Notes: a model not told the origin generated them from the sequence alone. DNA of 64,000 bases from Capniomyces stellatus (GCA_001661515.1 LUVW01000032.1:62001-126000), one strand, 5' to 3'. Shown: positions 13,925-26,295, counted from the first letter of the stretch. Program-made: numbers and translations.

Positions 13925-16006
13925 TTCTGATCTATGTTTAGCCTGTGATTTTTGTTTGTTTCTGATGTATGTCTTTAATAGTGCAAATTACTACATCTAA
14001 AGATCAAAGTGAAATCGCAAAAATATCAAGAGAGGTGTCAATAGTAGTAAAAGAATAAACACCAAGCTGGTTAGTTTTGAAATTGATGGGAAAAAAATTG
14101 AAAAAAAAAAGTTTGAATTCGGTAGCTTTTTAAAACAACAGATTTTTTTAAGAAAAATTGATCATAGTCAAGAATTCACAAAGAAACAAAATAATAATTT
14201 TTTTTAGGTGACAAAATTTTAATTGACCACCTTGGTCTGTCAACAAATTAAATAAATTGGGCGGGTATTTTATGCTTTTTTTTCAGATAAGTCATCTAAA
14301 GCACCAGAAGCGTTTAACCGACAGTTGAACTGGCTAGAGAAAAGAACCAACAATGCTTAGCTGCAAACCAAATAAATATGGTGCTAATTATCGGCAAAAA
14401 CAGGTTATTTGACGTGGTAAGAGCAATTTTTCAGAGCACCTGGTCATTGTAGGATGTATTGTTAGAATTTCCAAGAGTTCTCATAAATTTCAAGGTTGAA
14501 TATTTTTTCTTTTTAACTCTGCTAAAACCTGATTCTTGATGATTCGATCAGATTTGCGGCTTTATCAAGTGCAAAAATACTGTAGGTTTTTTTTTCCCAT
14601 CCTTTCAGATTTTCTTTAGGTTTGATCTTGGAAGGGATTGGTGACAAGAGATCAGTACCCCAGCACCAGAGTACTGACCAATAATCAGTTTGGATTTGCA
14701 GTATTATTTAAACGTATTGAACAGTCTTAACTTGACCAAATGTGCTAAGATTACAAAATGGTTTGTTAGAGCCGTTTGAGTCAAGTAGGCCTTAGTAACA
14801 AGCTGTTTCACAAAAAAAGTATTATTTTTAACGCACCTTTCAAAACTGGTTGTTCATTTGGTACTTTGAACATGTATTTCTCGGGCTTTTTTTTCCGCCA
14901 CTAAAAACCATTAATATAAAACATTTGAATCTAATTTTTTACGCTTTAACAATTCGTCATTTGACTACTTGAATGCAATAAGTCCCGTCTTTGTAATTAG
15001 AAAAGCTTAGTGATGAAAAGAAAAAGAAAAAGAAAAAGTAAGTAGTGCAAATAGTAGTAACCAAGTAACAGTTAAGAGATTTCGCAAATTGTATATATTT
15101 TTTCCATTAATTTTTATTTCATTTCAGAAATTATGATAGCTGTTAATTAACTTTAATAAAATAAAACGTTAATTAGCTAGCTTTATAAATCCAGGTATTT
15201 AAAAAACAATGAAATGTGTAATATGGCATATTTTTAACTTTAAATTGGCAAAAAGTCTATAGTTAATTGACCATTGCCGACAATTGACTAATTGCAAGAT
15301 AACAAAAGTCTATTTTTAAAGCTGACTTTACAGGACTGAGGAAGTAGCATTATGTAACAAATTCCTTTAATAAACGGCGATAAATAATCTTTGCAGATTT
15401 TCTTTGGCTTAAAACGTCAGAATTATTTAAAGATGATGATTTTTAAGCTTTATTATGGAGCAGTTTTGAGCAAACGAGATTAATATGTATCAAAGTTAGC
15501 AGTAAACAGTAATAAGTAAGCAGTTTAGTTCCAACCAAAAGCTCCAACAGTATATATGTTATTACTAATAGTGGTTCTAAGTAAAGAATTGCCGACTAAT
15601 TCAAGTCAACGGTGTCGATATGGAACAGTCTGAGCTAGGGTGATTTAAAAAAAAACGAATTTGTTACTTTTAGTGATGTGATAAAAACCTAAAGTCAATT
15701 AGGCACTTGAAACTTTTAGGTCTACTATTTCTAACAGAGAAAAAAAAATCTTGCACTAGTCAGAAATAATGAAAATTTGTATATAAAACAAGAAAACAGT
15801 TCATGTTGGAACAGTTATCTGCATCTATTTATTGATTTTCGAATACTTTAAATATATAAATAACACGTTAAACCTCTTTGTCGTAAATAAAACGGGAAAA
15901 AGAAGTCATATTAAGAGTAACAGAAAGTAAACAGTAATCACTATTTAAACATTTAGTTTCAGACTTCACAGTCAACAATTTATAAAAAGAAATAAACACA
16001 TCAAAA
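13925..16006. other. Gene-poor AT-rich spacer, 2.1 kb
   Basis: No reading frame, tRNA or recognisable repeat was found. Runs of A and T are frequent. A TATATAAAA at 15780-15788 is the probable TATA box of the secreted-protein gene beginning at 16007. Confidence 0.5.
15780..15788 (+). promoter_or_regulatory. Probable TATA box
   Basis: The word TATATAAAA lies 218 nt before the ATG at 16007. A second TATAAAAA at about 15980 is too close to the ATG to serve as its TATA box. Confidence 0.35.
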
Positions 16007-17035
16007 ATGAAGCTTAGCATTTTCGGAGTTCTTGCTGTTTTGCAATTAGTCAGCGCTGCGCATATAGGTACAAACAATGTTAGCACCAACATGCTAAAAG
16101 TAAGGGCAACTGACAGCGGCAAACAGACAAAGGTTTCTGAAGCCGACAAGAAGGCATTTACCAACATTGCTGGCGATCTTATCTTGAACACAATTGTAAA
16201 GATATACAATGCCAACCCTATTGAAGGAGGCGCCAAACTACCCTCCAAATCCCTGATCAGCAAAATTGTAAAAGAAAACACCAAGAAGTTGTACGAAAAG
16301 TACAAAGACATTGACCAGTCATTGCTTCCAAAAGAAAACGATATCGACGATTTGGTTAAGGCTACAGCCAAGCAGCTGAAAAAAAACTTCTCAATCAAAG
16401 GCGGATTCAGAGTCCCAGAGATCGAAGAAATGGACAAACTTGCATTTGAAACATTCGAAGACTTGAGATCAGCCATTGGTGCAAAAGTTGCCCAACGTGA
16501 ACAAGAAAGCCATCCAAGCATCAACAGTGGCAAAAATGCAGGAAAAAAGCAGGCCAATAAGCCAAAGTCACCACCAAAGGATATCTCCAAGGAAGTAAAC
16601 ACACCTCAAGTTCCAGCAGGACCAAGCGGCTCCCAGCAAGCTGAAGCCGAGGCAAATGCCTCTAACCTCATGCATAAGTTTACAGAAGAAGAGCGTGAGA
16701 TGCTTAAGAATTTTGACATTGAAAAGGCTGTCAAACCAGAGTTTGTTGAAGACATTACGCCTAATAACGAGAAGAGTAAAGTTGTTAACAGCGAGGTAGC
16801 TAAACAAAGATCCTCAAAAATGAGTACCTCAAGCGTTAATGCTGAAAAAAAGACTCAAAAAGACTCAAAAGACAAGGCAAAGAGCGCAGAAGAGAAAGAA
16901 GAAAGAAAGAAGAGCGATGCTGCCAGGAAAGCCAGAAAAGAAAAGGCCAAACAGGCCCGCAAAACGGCCCTTAATGACGCTCGTATTTTTAAAGAAAGCG
17001 CTGGTAAAGTCAGATATGAAGAGATTCTTGACTAA
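16007..17035 (+). CDS. Secreted lysine-rich protein, unknown family
   Basis: A single exon of 342 residues. It begins with a clear signal peptide: MKLS, a hydrophobic core and a likely cleavage site after VSAA, near residue 18. Residues about 40-160 look like a compact helical domain with few aromatic residues. Residues about 165-340 are low-complexity and charged, with a Lys/Glu/Ala-rich coiled-coil-like tail (repeats of AEEK, RKAR and KAKQ). There are no cysteines in the mature part, no transmembrane segment and no enzyme motif. It is a putative exported protein that resembles the other MKL-type genes of this window in leader only, not in mature sequence. No known family was recognised. Confidence 0.75.
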   Translation: MKLSIFGVLAVLQLVSAAHIGTNNVSTNMLKVRATDSGKQTKVSEADKKAFTNIAGDLILNTIVKIYNANPIEGGAKLPSKSLISKIVKENTKKLYEKYKDIDQSLLPKENDIDDLVKATAKQLKKNFSIKGGFRVPEIEEMDKLAFETFEDLRSAIGAKVAQREQESHPSINSGKNAGKKQANKPKSPPKDISKEVNTPQVPAGPSGSQQAEAEANASNLMHKFTEEEREMLKNFDIEKAVKPEFVEDITPNNEKSKVVNSEVAKQRSSKMSTSSVNAEKKTQKDSKDKAKSAEEKEERKKSDAARKARKEKAKQARKTALNDARIFKESAGKVRYEEILD

Positions 17036-17183
17036 ACCATGTCATACCATATCACACCGCACCATATCATATAGCCATTAAAAATCAGTTTTATCACCAA
17101 CTTACACTTGGCTTGCTTTTCATTTTGATTTTCTTATCTTTGATTGGTTTTATTTCAACTTTTTATCTATCAACAAGACTATC

Positions 17184-17236
17184 ACATACACACATACACA
17201 CATACACACATACACACATACATTATATATATATAT
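17184..17236. repeat. CA/CATA microsatellite followed by TATATA
   Basis: The units ACACACAT repeat several times, then a short (TA)n run. This is simple sequence only. Confidence 0.85.
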
Positions 17237-17744
17237 GTACACGCACCAACTTTTACCAAGTATACTTGGCTTATAAGTATAGAGTATAATTGCCACACCA
17301 TCGTTTGGAATTAGTAGTTTCATTAGAGTCAATTTGGCACTAATCCAATATAGCTTTAAATGCTATGGTTGAAGCAATAACGCCTATGTCCTTTATTTTC
17401 TCTAGCTACCTAGTGTTCAATGCGACCATGGTTGGTTTTACAATGCCCTATTTGCTTTGGTTTTGAATCCCCTGAACTGCGTTTGCTAAGAAGTGCACAG
17501 TTTTACAACCCAAGTTTTTTTTTTGTTTTTTTTTGTTATTGAATTTTTATTTATTAATGAGATGTCTCGGGAATTAAATCGAAAGGTTCCAAGACCAATT
17601 ATTGGGAAAAAAAGAGTGGTTCTATAAATAACATACTCAAAAAACACTTGTATTTTAAATATAGTGATATTGCCGGTATTTCCCAAAAAAATAATAAAAA
17701 AATTTGGCCAAAAAGTCGTACAAAAGTTTAAGAATAGATTTGGA

Positions 17745-17800
17745 TTTATGTGATTTATTGGCAACAGAATCAACATGACTAAACATACAATATTAAACAA
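17745..17800 (-). repeat. Fragment of the LINE 3' end
   Basis: About 56 nt match 18968-19023, the 3' untranslated end of the retrotransposon described below, with a handful of differences. Both share TTTATGTG, GGAATCAACA/AGAATCAACA and the exact word AAACATACAATATTAAACAAT. This copy has no (AAAAT)n tail, so it is an old or partly deleted 5'-truncated insertion in the same orientation. Weak similarity may continue to about 17860. Confidence 0.6.
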
Positions 17801-18394
17801 TTTTAAGAACAGAACACAGGAAGATAAAAGCGTAGAAAGAACAATGTAAACTATTTTGCTTTTCCATGTACTAGTTAAAATCAAGTTGGGCCTTATTGTA
17901 TTTTATTTTTTTTGCTTCTAGATATCATGGTACTTTTATAGTTTTTCTATTTAAAGAAATCGAAAGACATATTTGTGTATTATGTAACCAGAATGACCGG
18001 GAATACAGTTGGTTTCTCTCTATTAAAAAGCTTAAATGAGTTTGCGCTTTATTTATTTGTTTGTACTAGCTTTTTAGCATTATAATTTAAAATAGAAAGC
18101 GCTGAAGTTTTAAACGAATCAAACTTTGAACTGCTTAAGAAATACCATTAGAAATTGTATAGAATGGCTGATTTTCAAAAGTTTGTCATAGGACGCACTT
18201 TCTTCAAATATCACTAAAAAAAAAGATTTGTGAAATCAAGCTCTCTTCACTTAGTTAACAAAAAAAAAAAAAAAAAAAAAAAAGCAAGCAAGCAGCAAGA
18301 GTAAATTGTACAATACACATCAATAAACTAATACTTCATATCACTTGTTTATAGCAAGCCACAACGGAATATAAATAAAAGAAAAGCAGACAAA

Positions 18395-18691
18395 ATGAAA
18401 CTAACAGCCGCACTGATACTACTGACACTGAAACTATCGATCGGAACCAGCGTTGATGTCAACAAGGGAAGTGCATTGGTCCGTAACCAAAAGATATTTT
18501 TGGGAGACGTGTATGCTGGTGAGGAGTGTGCTTCAAACGAGAGAATCCTCAAGGGAATCCAAGATATAACCAAAGATATTGGCGATGGTAACGTGAAGAA
18601 CGAAGTAAGCAATCTCCTGAAGGGATTTGCAAGTGTAAAGTTCAAAGAAAACGAAAAGTCTGATGTCCAGGTGGCTTCATCGAAGGACTAG
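18395..18691 (+). CDS. Short secreted protein, unknown family
   Basis: The single exon encodes 98 residues. The N-terminus MKLTAALILLTLKLSIGTS is a typical signal peptide with likely cleavage after about residue 18. The mature part is about 80 residues with one cysteine and a helical pattern (ERILKGIQDITKDIGDG, VSNLLKGF), followed by a short polar tail. A TATA-like word lies only 25 nt upstream of the ATG, too near to be its promoter element, and a long A run sits further upstream. No family was recognised. It is close to the other secreted gene at 16-17 kb, but the two mature sequences do not match. Confidence 0.6.
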   Translation: MKLTAALILLTLKLSIGTSVDVNKGSALVRNQKIFLGDVYAGEECASNERILKGIQDITKDIGDGNVKNEVSNLLKGFASVKFKENEKSDVQVASSKD

Positions 18692-18927
18692 TACAAACAA
18701 GAGCATTTTGCGCTCAGAGTTTGGTACTTTTTAAGTCACAGAAAAGTTTACTTGAGTACTTTTTTTTTTTGAATAGTAATAGTCGCACAAGGCGGTTGTT
18801 ATTTTTGGTTTTTTTTATCATTCGTTTTTCGATTGAAGTTTTCAATTCATTATAGTGAAGGTGTTGAATTTATCAAAGATGTTCTCAGACGTTCAAATAA
18901 AACATAGAAAATATGCTCGACTAAAGT
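18692..18927. other. Spacer between secreted-protein gene and LINE tail
   Basis: AT-rich DNA with no gene seen. Confidence 0.4.
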
Positions 18928-21900
18928 TAAATAATTTTTTATTTTATTTTATTTTATTTTATTTTATTTATGTGGTTTATTAGCAACGGAATCAACACAA
19001 CAAAACATACAATATTAAACAATACCATAAAAATACTATAAAACACTGTGCTATTTTGATGTTAAATGACTCTATTAGCCAACACTCCTTCGATCAATTA
19101 GATCGTCCGTACCCGATGGGCATTGGTTCAGGGAGATTGGTGCTACTTTAAGCCTGGACAGGATCAAGTAACGGGGTTTGTGGATGGCCTCCAAAAACGA
19201 CGCTGTTGCCAGCATCGTCTTGACGCCGAGGGTTTCAGGATTCTTGAGAATCTTGGCGGTTGGTTGTTTTAACTCCTCTCCCAGGAGCTTGCCCACCGAT
19301 CTCTGTGAGATTTTAGTAGGCGAATTAGGTTTTCTTTTTGGCCCTTTTAGCTTATTTTTATATTGGCTAATATAGGGCTCCATTTTATCTGCACGTATTG
19401 CTGCCCATCTGCTGCAATCTAGTAGGAGATGCTCAATTGTTTCTGGCGTCTCCTGTCCGCAGTGTGGGCATTTTTTTGTATAATCATGGCTAATAACTCC
19501 AGTATAGGCGTATCTTTCTGCGGTCCAATACTGCCCTATTCTGATTCTTGCTAGGATATCTAGTCCCTTTCTGTAATCTGGGTAGATCAGTTGTAGCCCA
19601 ATCCAGTTGCTCCACTGGCCGGCATGTACTTTTTTGATCCACCTTGATATTACTGTTTTTTTATTCCTGGATTGTCTTGCCTGGAGTGTACGTTTAGTTG
19701 CACCTTTACGGGTGTCATCTTTGTTATAGCGTCTTGTCCAGCGTATATAGCCACTGGTCCAAGTGTCTTTCTTATGTAGCATCGGCTTTTTTATCAGGTC
19801 CTTGATCCATGTCCTGAGATCTGCCCATTTGCGGAATGCTCGTTCTCTCGCTATTGCTGTTCTTGTATTAAGGTCTACAATTCTCAGCTCCTGTCGTAAT
19901 TTGACAAGGCTGGTTGATTTTCCTACCCCCATTGCCATTCTTGTTGAGTTGTCCAGAATTCGCTGCATTGGTACACATCTTGCTGTCAACATGCCATACA
20001 GCTCATCTCCGTACGCCGCTACTGATTGTATTACTGCTTTTATGACTTTAGCTTTAAATTTGGTTGGGATGTCTCTTCTCTTAAACATGCTATAATTAGC
20101 TAGAAACGCCCTGAGTGTTTTTTTTCGTCTGAACTTTAAATTGGCTTTAAAGTTCCAATCCTTGCTCATAATGACTCTCAAGTATGGGTATTGATCTACC
20201 ACTGGTATTGGTTTGCCATTCAATTTATATTGCTCAAACAGTGTTGCTCCCACTGCCATGATGCCGCTCTTTGAATTGTTGATTTTCATGTGCCATTTTT
20301 TGCACCATATATCCAGTTTTCTCAGTGCAAACTTCATTTTATTCTCATCTTATGCAAGGATTACAGTATCATCTGCGAACAGCAGTCCACGTACTCTTTT
20401 TCCAAGTCGTGGTACCGTAACTCATGACATTCTTTTAAATATGTCATTTATGCAGATGTCAAAAAGCAGAGGTGAGATGGGACATCCTTGCCTTAATCCA
20501 CATTTGTACTTGCTTATCTCTGACAATTGATTGTCTACTCGAACTGTCATTTTTGGATTAAGATATAATCCTTTTATGACATCAAGTAGTTTTCCTCCAA
20601 TCTTGTTGTCTTGTAGTTTCTTCATTAACAGGTCATGCGGAACCCTGTCGTAGGCTTTTTCGAAATCAACAAAGCAGACGTAAGTTGGTTTCCGTTTCAT
20701 TTTTCTTCGGTTGATTATTCCAAATAAGGCTGTAGCTTGACCAATGCTTTCTTCCTGCACCCGGAAGCCAGCCTGCTCCTTACAAAAAAATATTGTGTTG
20801 TAAATCTATTTGATTTATTTTGACTACAGCCACTTTAGCTATCAACTTGGTTATTGTGGGTATGAACAAAATTCCCCTGTAGTTGTTAGGATCTCTGTTG
20901 TCTCCTTTTTTAAATATTGGCACTACTATTCTAGTATTGCATTTATCAGTGAGAATACATTCTCTCCATGCACTTTTCACTAGTTTAAATATTGACTTTG
21001 CCAGATGAAAAGTTGGAACATCTTCTTCTTGGACTAACTTCCATAGCTCACTTGGAAGCATATCCATTCCCGGAGATTTATTCCTTGGCGTCTGTTGCAA
21101 CGCACTGACTACTTCCATCCAGGTTGGCTCCATGTCGCATTCAGAATAATACGACTCTGGTTCTGATTGATTGTTCAGTATATTGTCTCTAACCGGTGTT
21201 GTTATGACTGGATTATTAAAGTGATCAGCCCAAATTTTGAGCCTTTGTTGGTCATCTGTAACTACTTGGCCCTCTGAGTCCAACACGCTTCCTGGTCCAA
21301 GTTGATTCCTTGTCTCACTCCTGAGGCTCTTCAACTTCCTCCATACCATGCGTGAGTTTTTGTTTAGTTCTAGTTCACAAAATGATTTAATAAATTTCTC
21401 ATAATTTTTCTTACGGTGTTTTGCTACCAAATCTGCAGCTTCCTGTTTCAACTTTTTAAACTTATTCATCAGAAGATCCCTTTCGGTTTAGTCTTTGGCT
21501 TTTGTCGGTGCCTGGAAAGTTTCCCTACGGCGTTTAAGCGCCTTTCTTGTTCTTCTTTTCAGTATGGTTTTTTTCCCCAGCAATTTCTTCTTGTTTTTCT
21601 TTATAGACTCCAAGGTCCTCTAAAGTTTTCTGTGTTGATTCCACTATTATTTGAACAAGCTCATCAATTGAGCCCTCCAAATCAACCAACAGTGCAAATC
21701 TATTATTTTATTTTATTTCTTCTCCCTTTTCCTCCATTTTTATGATACTAACTTTTCGGTTTACAACCGCTGTTAATCTAGTCGCTTCGGTCTTTATCAG
21801 CGACACTACGGGGAAATGGTCACTAAGATCTGCATTGGTTAATGTTCCTGCCTTTATAGGATACCCTGTTTGCGGTGTATAAAAGATATGGTCCAACATC

Positions 21901-22380
21901 CTCCCCATTTTCTGGCCATTCAGCCTGGAACCTGATGGGTTGTTGGTATGGAATTTTATCAATCCAACTCCCATATTTTTTTGTCCAGCTGATTGCTGAC
22001 AGTGAATTCATATTAAGGCCTCCCATAAGTATCAGTCTGGTATCTCTGTTTTTTTTCTTTCTTTTTGTATAAACTTTTCAACCGCTATTTTGGTTGATGT
22101 TCTTTGAGCTGTTGTATGAGGCATATGCACATTCACTATTATCCATTCGATATTTTCATTAGTGAAAGATTGGCCCCGAACTTTGCTGGCCATCCAAAAT
22201 GGCTCTGATATAATCTCAAGGATGTTCAGCCCACTGTCCTTTTTAACACCAGTCATTAGGCCTGTGCCATTTTTCTTGGACAAGTTTAGTACAGTACCAA
22301 GAACAAAGCCGTGTTTGCAATAATCTTATATAGTCCCAATTCTGGAAAATACAGATACTTTGTAGCTTGGTTTATTTGAT
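18928..22380 (-). mobile_element. Non-LTR (LINE-type) retrotransposon, 5'-truncated
   Basis: The minus strand carries an endonuclease-exonuclease-phosphatase domain, a reverse transcriptase and a C-terminal zinc-knuckle-like segment, in LINE ORF2 order. The 3' end is marked by a short untranslated region and an (AAAAT)n tail (reading ATTTT on plus, 18935-18967). The 5' side stops inside the endonuclease domain near 22380, where similarity ends about 95 nt beyond the UTP25 stop codon, so there is no ORF1 or promoter. No LTRs and no target-site duplication could be confirmed by eye. The element is typical of insertions shortened during target-primed reverse transcription. Confidence 0.85.
19075..22283 (-). 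pseudogene. LINE ORF2 polyprotein (endonuclease + reverse transcriptase), disrupted
   Basis: Endonuclease fragments (22283-21708) include LDHIFYT and the hallmark SDHFPV. The reverse transcriptase has NNYRG, QAGFR, VDFEKAYDRVPHDLL, GLRQGCPISPLLFDI and the catalytic FADD (codons at 20368-20379). The C-terminal part ends with a CPHCG...H...C cluster, as in many LINE proteins. Lesions are few: frame changes and stops in the endonuclease, a frameshift in a seven-base A run (plus strand 20784-20790), a TGA at 20422-20424 between the palm motifs, and a TAA at 20350-20352 six codons after FADD. The protein cannot be made intact, but most motifs are preserved, so the insertion is fairly recent. Confidence 0.85.
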
Positions 22381-22474
22381 TTATAACATTAAAAGAAAAA
22401 AAATTATTAAGCAGAAATAGTAGTAGACCAACATAGCATTGGACTGGCAGATTATTGGACCAAAATGATGGACT

Positions 22475-25400
22475 CTACTCAAAGGTAAATGATGGGTCAG
22501 AGGAGTCTATAATCTTTGTAGCCAATTTGGAGCCAACAACACGCTCAAGCTTAAGTTTGTCATACTTGGTGAACAGCACATGGCATTTAGTTTTTTCTTC
22601 GTCATCCTCGTCCTCGTCCTCGTCTTTATCATTGTGGTTATCCACATTTTTGGCGTTGCTTGGGTGGTTTAGCGGGTCAGTGATCATATTCAGGATTTCC
22701 GGATAGTAGTTGGGGTGGTCTGGGAGTGAGTAAAAGACAACTTGCTTTGCGCCGCGGATAAAATATCTGTAGTAATAGTGGAATCTCTCGGTGTACAAAA
22801 GAATGGATGTCTGTTGATGGAAAAACGAAGATCTGGCTCTCGAAACATCAGCTTTTGATGTGTACTCGTTAATAAACGCGGGAAGAATCGGGACGTTTGA
22901 ACCTATCAGCTTGTTGTAAGTGAGAGTGGGGTTGGAGCTGTTTTTCTTGATGTAGTTCCTAACACGCACGTAGTCAAAGTATGAGGGAATAAACAGCAGG
23001 GTGCCTTTTGAGAGGATTTTAGGCAGCAACTTTTCGACAAAGTAGTTGAATCTATCATCGTTTGACGCAACAACGCTGTTTGAGCTAACTTTAAGGAATT
23101 CTTGCTTAAGCGGTTGCGCATCAACATCAGTAATCGAACCCTTAAAGCTTTTGCTCACCCTGACTTTCCCCTCAATGCTTGTACACAAAGCGTTGAAGGT
23201 GTAGACTATTTCTGGAGTCAAGTAGTCTGAAATCAAGATAGTTTGGCGCATGTACTTCATAGTTCCATCCAAAGCAAACCCACGGATTCTTGAAAAATCA
23301 GCATCTCGTTGTTTTTTGGGAACTCTATTTATCCGACTGAAAAGATGCTATGATAGTTCAACAAAGTACAGCAAAATGCAATAAATATAATGTAACACAG
23401 CAAAATGCAATTTAACACATCAAAATACAATATATTTAAACTGGTCAAGCTAGTCTAGTTCAGCTCACTTAATCTAGTTCAGTTTCTTGATTTTATATCA
23501 AATCAACAAAGTTTACGTACATTTATGTGGTCCCAATTCTGCATGGCAAAAGCGTCGCATTGGTCAAGAACAAGAATCTCAATGGAACTCAAAAAGTCAA
23601 AGTCCTGTTTGGTCTCTTTGTCCTCAGCCCCCGTAATCAACCTCAAACCAATTGGTGAAGCAACAAGAATGTCAGAAGAGTAGAAATCAGTGTATAGTTT
23701 GCATGTTTTTCTTGACAGCCGAATTCCCAGCCTAAACGAGTCATCAGTGTTTCCTGCAAATATCGCATTGTGCTCTTCAGATTTTCTAGGATTTGGCTGA
23801 TCTTCTTCCTCATCAACACCAAACTCGCTGACAAACCTTTCTTTGTTTACCTGCAGTGTAAATGGACAATTTAAGTTATGTTATTATTTTGTTTGTAGCT
23901 AATAGTCGATAGCTCAAAGCACACACACACACAAAGGGGTATAAATACAAAAAAAAAACAGCCCAAAACAACCCAACTACATCCACACCAGCTAGCCTGG
24001 TTACATTCTATCCAATGTGCACTATTTGGTTATTTATACATCCAAAACTTACTACATTTTTAATTTCCAAGAGCCCCATCAGCATATTTACAAACAAGAA
24101 TGCCTGACTTCTGTATGGCAGCAGTACCAAAACAGTGGGTCTGGTAAATCCCTGGTCTTTAGTCTCAATCTCACTATATTGGTACAAATATTTATACTAC
24201 ATTAAAATTCGAGTTTATCTGAGCTGCGTTTTTTATATGTTTATATTTTGTTTTTGATCTGATTTCCAACCATTCAGCAATGAAACAATACATGTAGATT
24301 ATCAAGCGTGTATTGGTCTATCTCGCTTACATCAAATAAACACCAATATTATAATTACAAAAACTCATTACTCTATTATCCTGCCCTCTTTCCCTGCCTT
24401 TTCAATTCTAAAGTTGTTTTTGACAACTCTATCTCGCGACCTATTTGTAGCACCCACATACTCTTTTTTAATTACTCTTTTTTTTATCAGCCAACATTTC
24501 TGCAAAAAAAACCATTCAATTTTTTCTTTTTGATTGCACAACCTTTTGCTATCGTGTGTTTATATAAAACAAAATTTGTTCTTACTTTAACACGTGATTT
24601 AGAACATGAAGTGCGTATACCGACATAATCTCTGGAGAACTCTTTATTGTTCTATTCCCATAAACAACATCCTTGTAGGAGTTCATCAGCTTGTAAATCT
24701 TTTGCTGCATAGTCGTCATCTCTATTGTCGCATGTGTATATTAAAATGCTATTATCTTTATATCCCGGGACCATTTGCAGTATGTTTCAATATCATTGGC
24801 GGTATATCCATCAACAAACACACAAAGTACCTAAAGCCAAAACCAATAGCCAAAATACATATCCAAATCTATAAATTACCTGCTTCTTCGTCGTCCAGCT
24901 CAACAATATCTGCATTCGTTTTTCCAAATGACTTTACGAGTCGTGTTTTAATCTGCATGTTTTTGAGCATCATTGGCTCTTCCATATCTTTAACAACATC
25001 GCTCGTGGTTTCCCCAACATTGAAAATTGTAATCTGGTTCAACTCGGCATCTCTCTTGATCTTCTGTATCGTAAACTGGCCATTGTTTATTTGGTCAATC
25101 TTATTGGATATTTCTATCTCTGTATGTGCCATATGCCTCACAAACGAATCTATTTCGGGTATTAAAATGTTAATTCTCAATCAACTCTACTATCTACTAT
25201 CTACTCTCCAACTCGGCTGAGTATAAAAGGAATATAATTTTGGTCAACATATATTCAAACAGCTACTTACCGTTTGCTGAACCAACCCCATTAGTGTCAT
25301 CTAAATTAAACCAGCCAGTTGTAAATTAAGAATATTTTTGGTTGTTAATACGCGTTTGTATAATATATGCGGGGCACCTAATTATCAGGCTTGCTAGCGG

Positions 25401-26295
25401 TATACACTAAAACAAAACAATTGCTAAATAGCACTGCTTACCGTTTATGTCACCATTTGCAAATGCCCCACTAGGCGCTTCACTTTCAGACTCGTTCTCT
25501 GACTCATTTTCAGACTCGCTCTCGGGCTTTATCAAATCATCCACCTTTACTCTTTTTTTTAAATCCGTCTTTTTGTTGTCTTTGTGTTTGCCAGAACGCG
25601 GTATAGCTGCCAAATCATCGACATCTTCTTCAGATTTGCTATCACTGGCGCCATCGCCAAAATCAGAGTCCATAAACTCATCCTCCTCATGCGCTTCAGC
25701 ATTTTCTTGTCCCAAATTAAGCTTATTTCTACTTTTTAAAGAGCTCAATAACGCACCAAGCCCGTACTTTTCTTTGTCGTTTATGTCTGAATCCGAATCA
25801 CTGCCCATATATCTTTTATCCTTGGTTGCACGCGCTTCTGAACCAACATTGCTTTTTTGGTATTTATCTCCCCTCTTTCTTTTCTCAAACTTTTCACCAG
25901 CGTGATCAAATATCGCTCTTTTGTTTTTTCCAACCACAAAAGTCCCAACTTGGTTTGTCGCCCTATTATTTAAAATGTATACATGCCGCAGCTTAGCTTC
26001 TTGTTACCGTTTCTACCATTGTTACTATTAATTTCTACTTTGATTCTCTAAATTAGCGAAACCCCGCTCATTTTAACAAAGCCAAATAACGATAATAGAA
26101 ATATTGGTATTGTTCAATTTACTTTCTGTTAACTGCTCTGCTGATAGCCTCCTCCAGATCATTCTCAATTCCCTTTGAAATTGCTGGATCTAATTGACCA
26201 TACTCTTTCAATTGCCCAAGTTCTCGTCTCGTGTACTTTGTCTTTCCCTTGGATTTGCCCTTCGATCCACTACTGCTCTTTGAATTAGGCGCCAT
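22475..26295 (-). CDS. UTP25: Utp25, small-subunit processome component
   Basis: Nine exons on the minus strand join with agreeing phases: 26295-26123, 25962-25442, 25300-25271, 25149-24880, 24721-24586, 24440-24372, 24173-24053, 23850-23521 and 23347-22475, giving 840 residues. Utp25 (Def in animals) is a helicase-like, catalytically degenerate nucleolar protein needed for 18S rRNA processing with U3 snoRNP. Family signatures are seen in order: an N-terminal RREL..LKEYG; an acidic linker; YALHVLNHVLKSRDRVVKNN; KDQGFTRPTVLVLLPYRSQA; NKERFVSEFG; GNTDDSFRLGI; LYTDFYSSDILVASPIGLR; DQCDAFAMQNWDHI; DADFSRIRG; and the C-terminal SRARSSFFHQQTSILLYTER with SLPDHPNYYPEI. Exon 3 is only 30 nt. The LINE lies just past the stop codon. 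Confidence 0.93.

Larger units (their letters stand above)
17036..18394. other. Spacer with microsatellite, LINE-tail fragment and poly-A
   Basis: No gene was seen. The spacer holds a CACACATA-type microsatellite (17184-17221) followed by TATATA, a fragment matching the LINE 3' end (17745-17800), and an A run of about 24 at 18259-18284 just before the next gene. Confidence 0.5.

Noticed and set aside
13925..16006. tRNA or snoRNA genes in the large spacers
   Set aside because: No cloverleaf with A/B boxes and no convincing C/D or H/ACA arrangement could be drawn by eye; a tRNAscan/snoRNA search would be needed.
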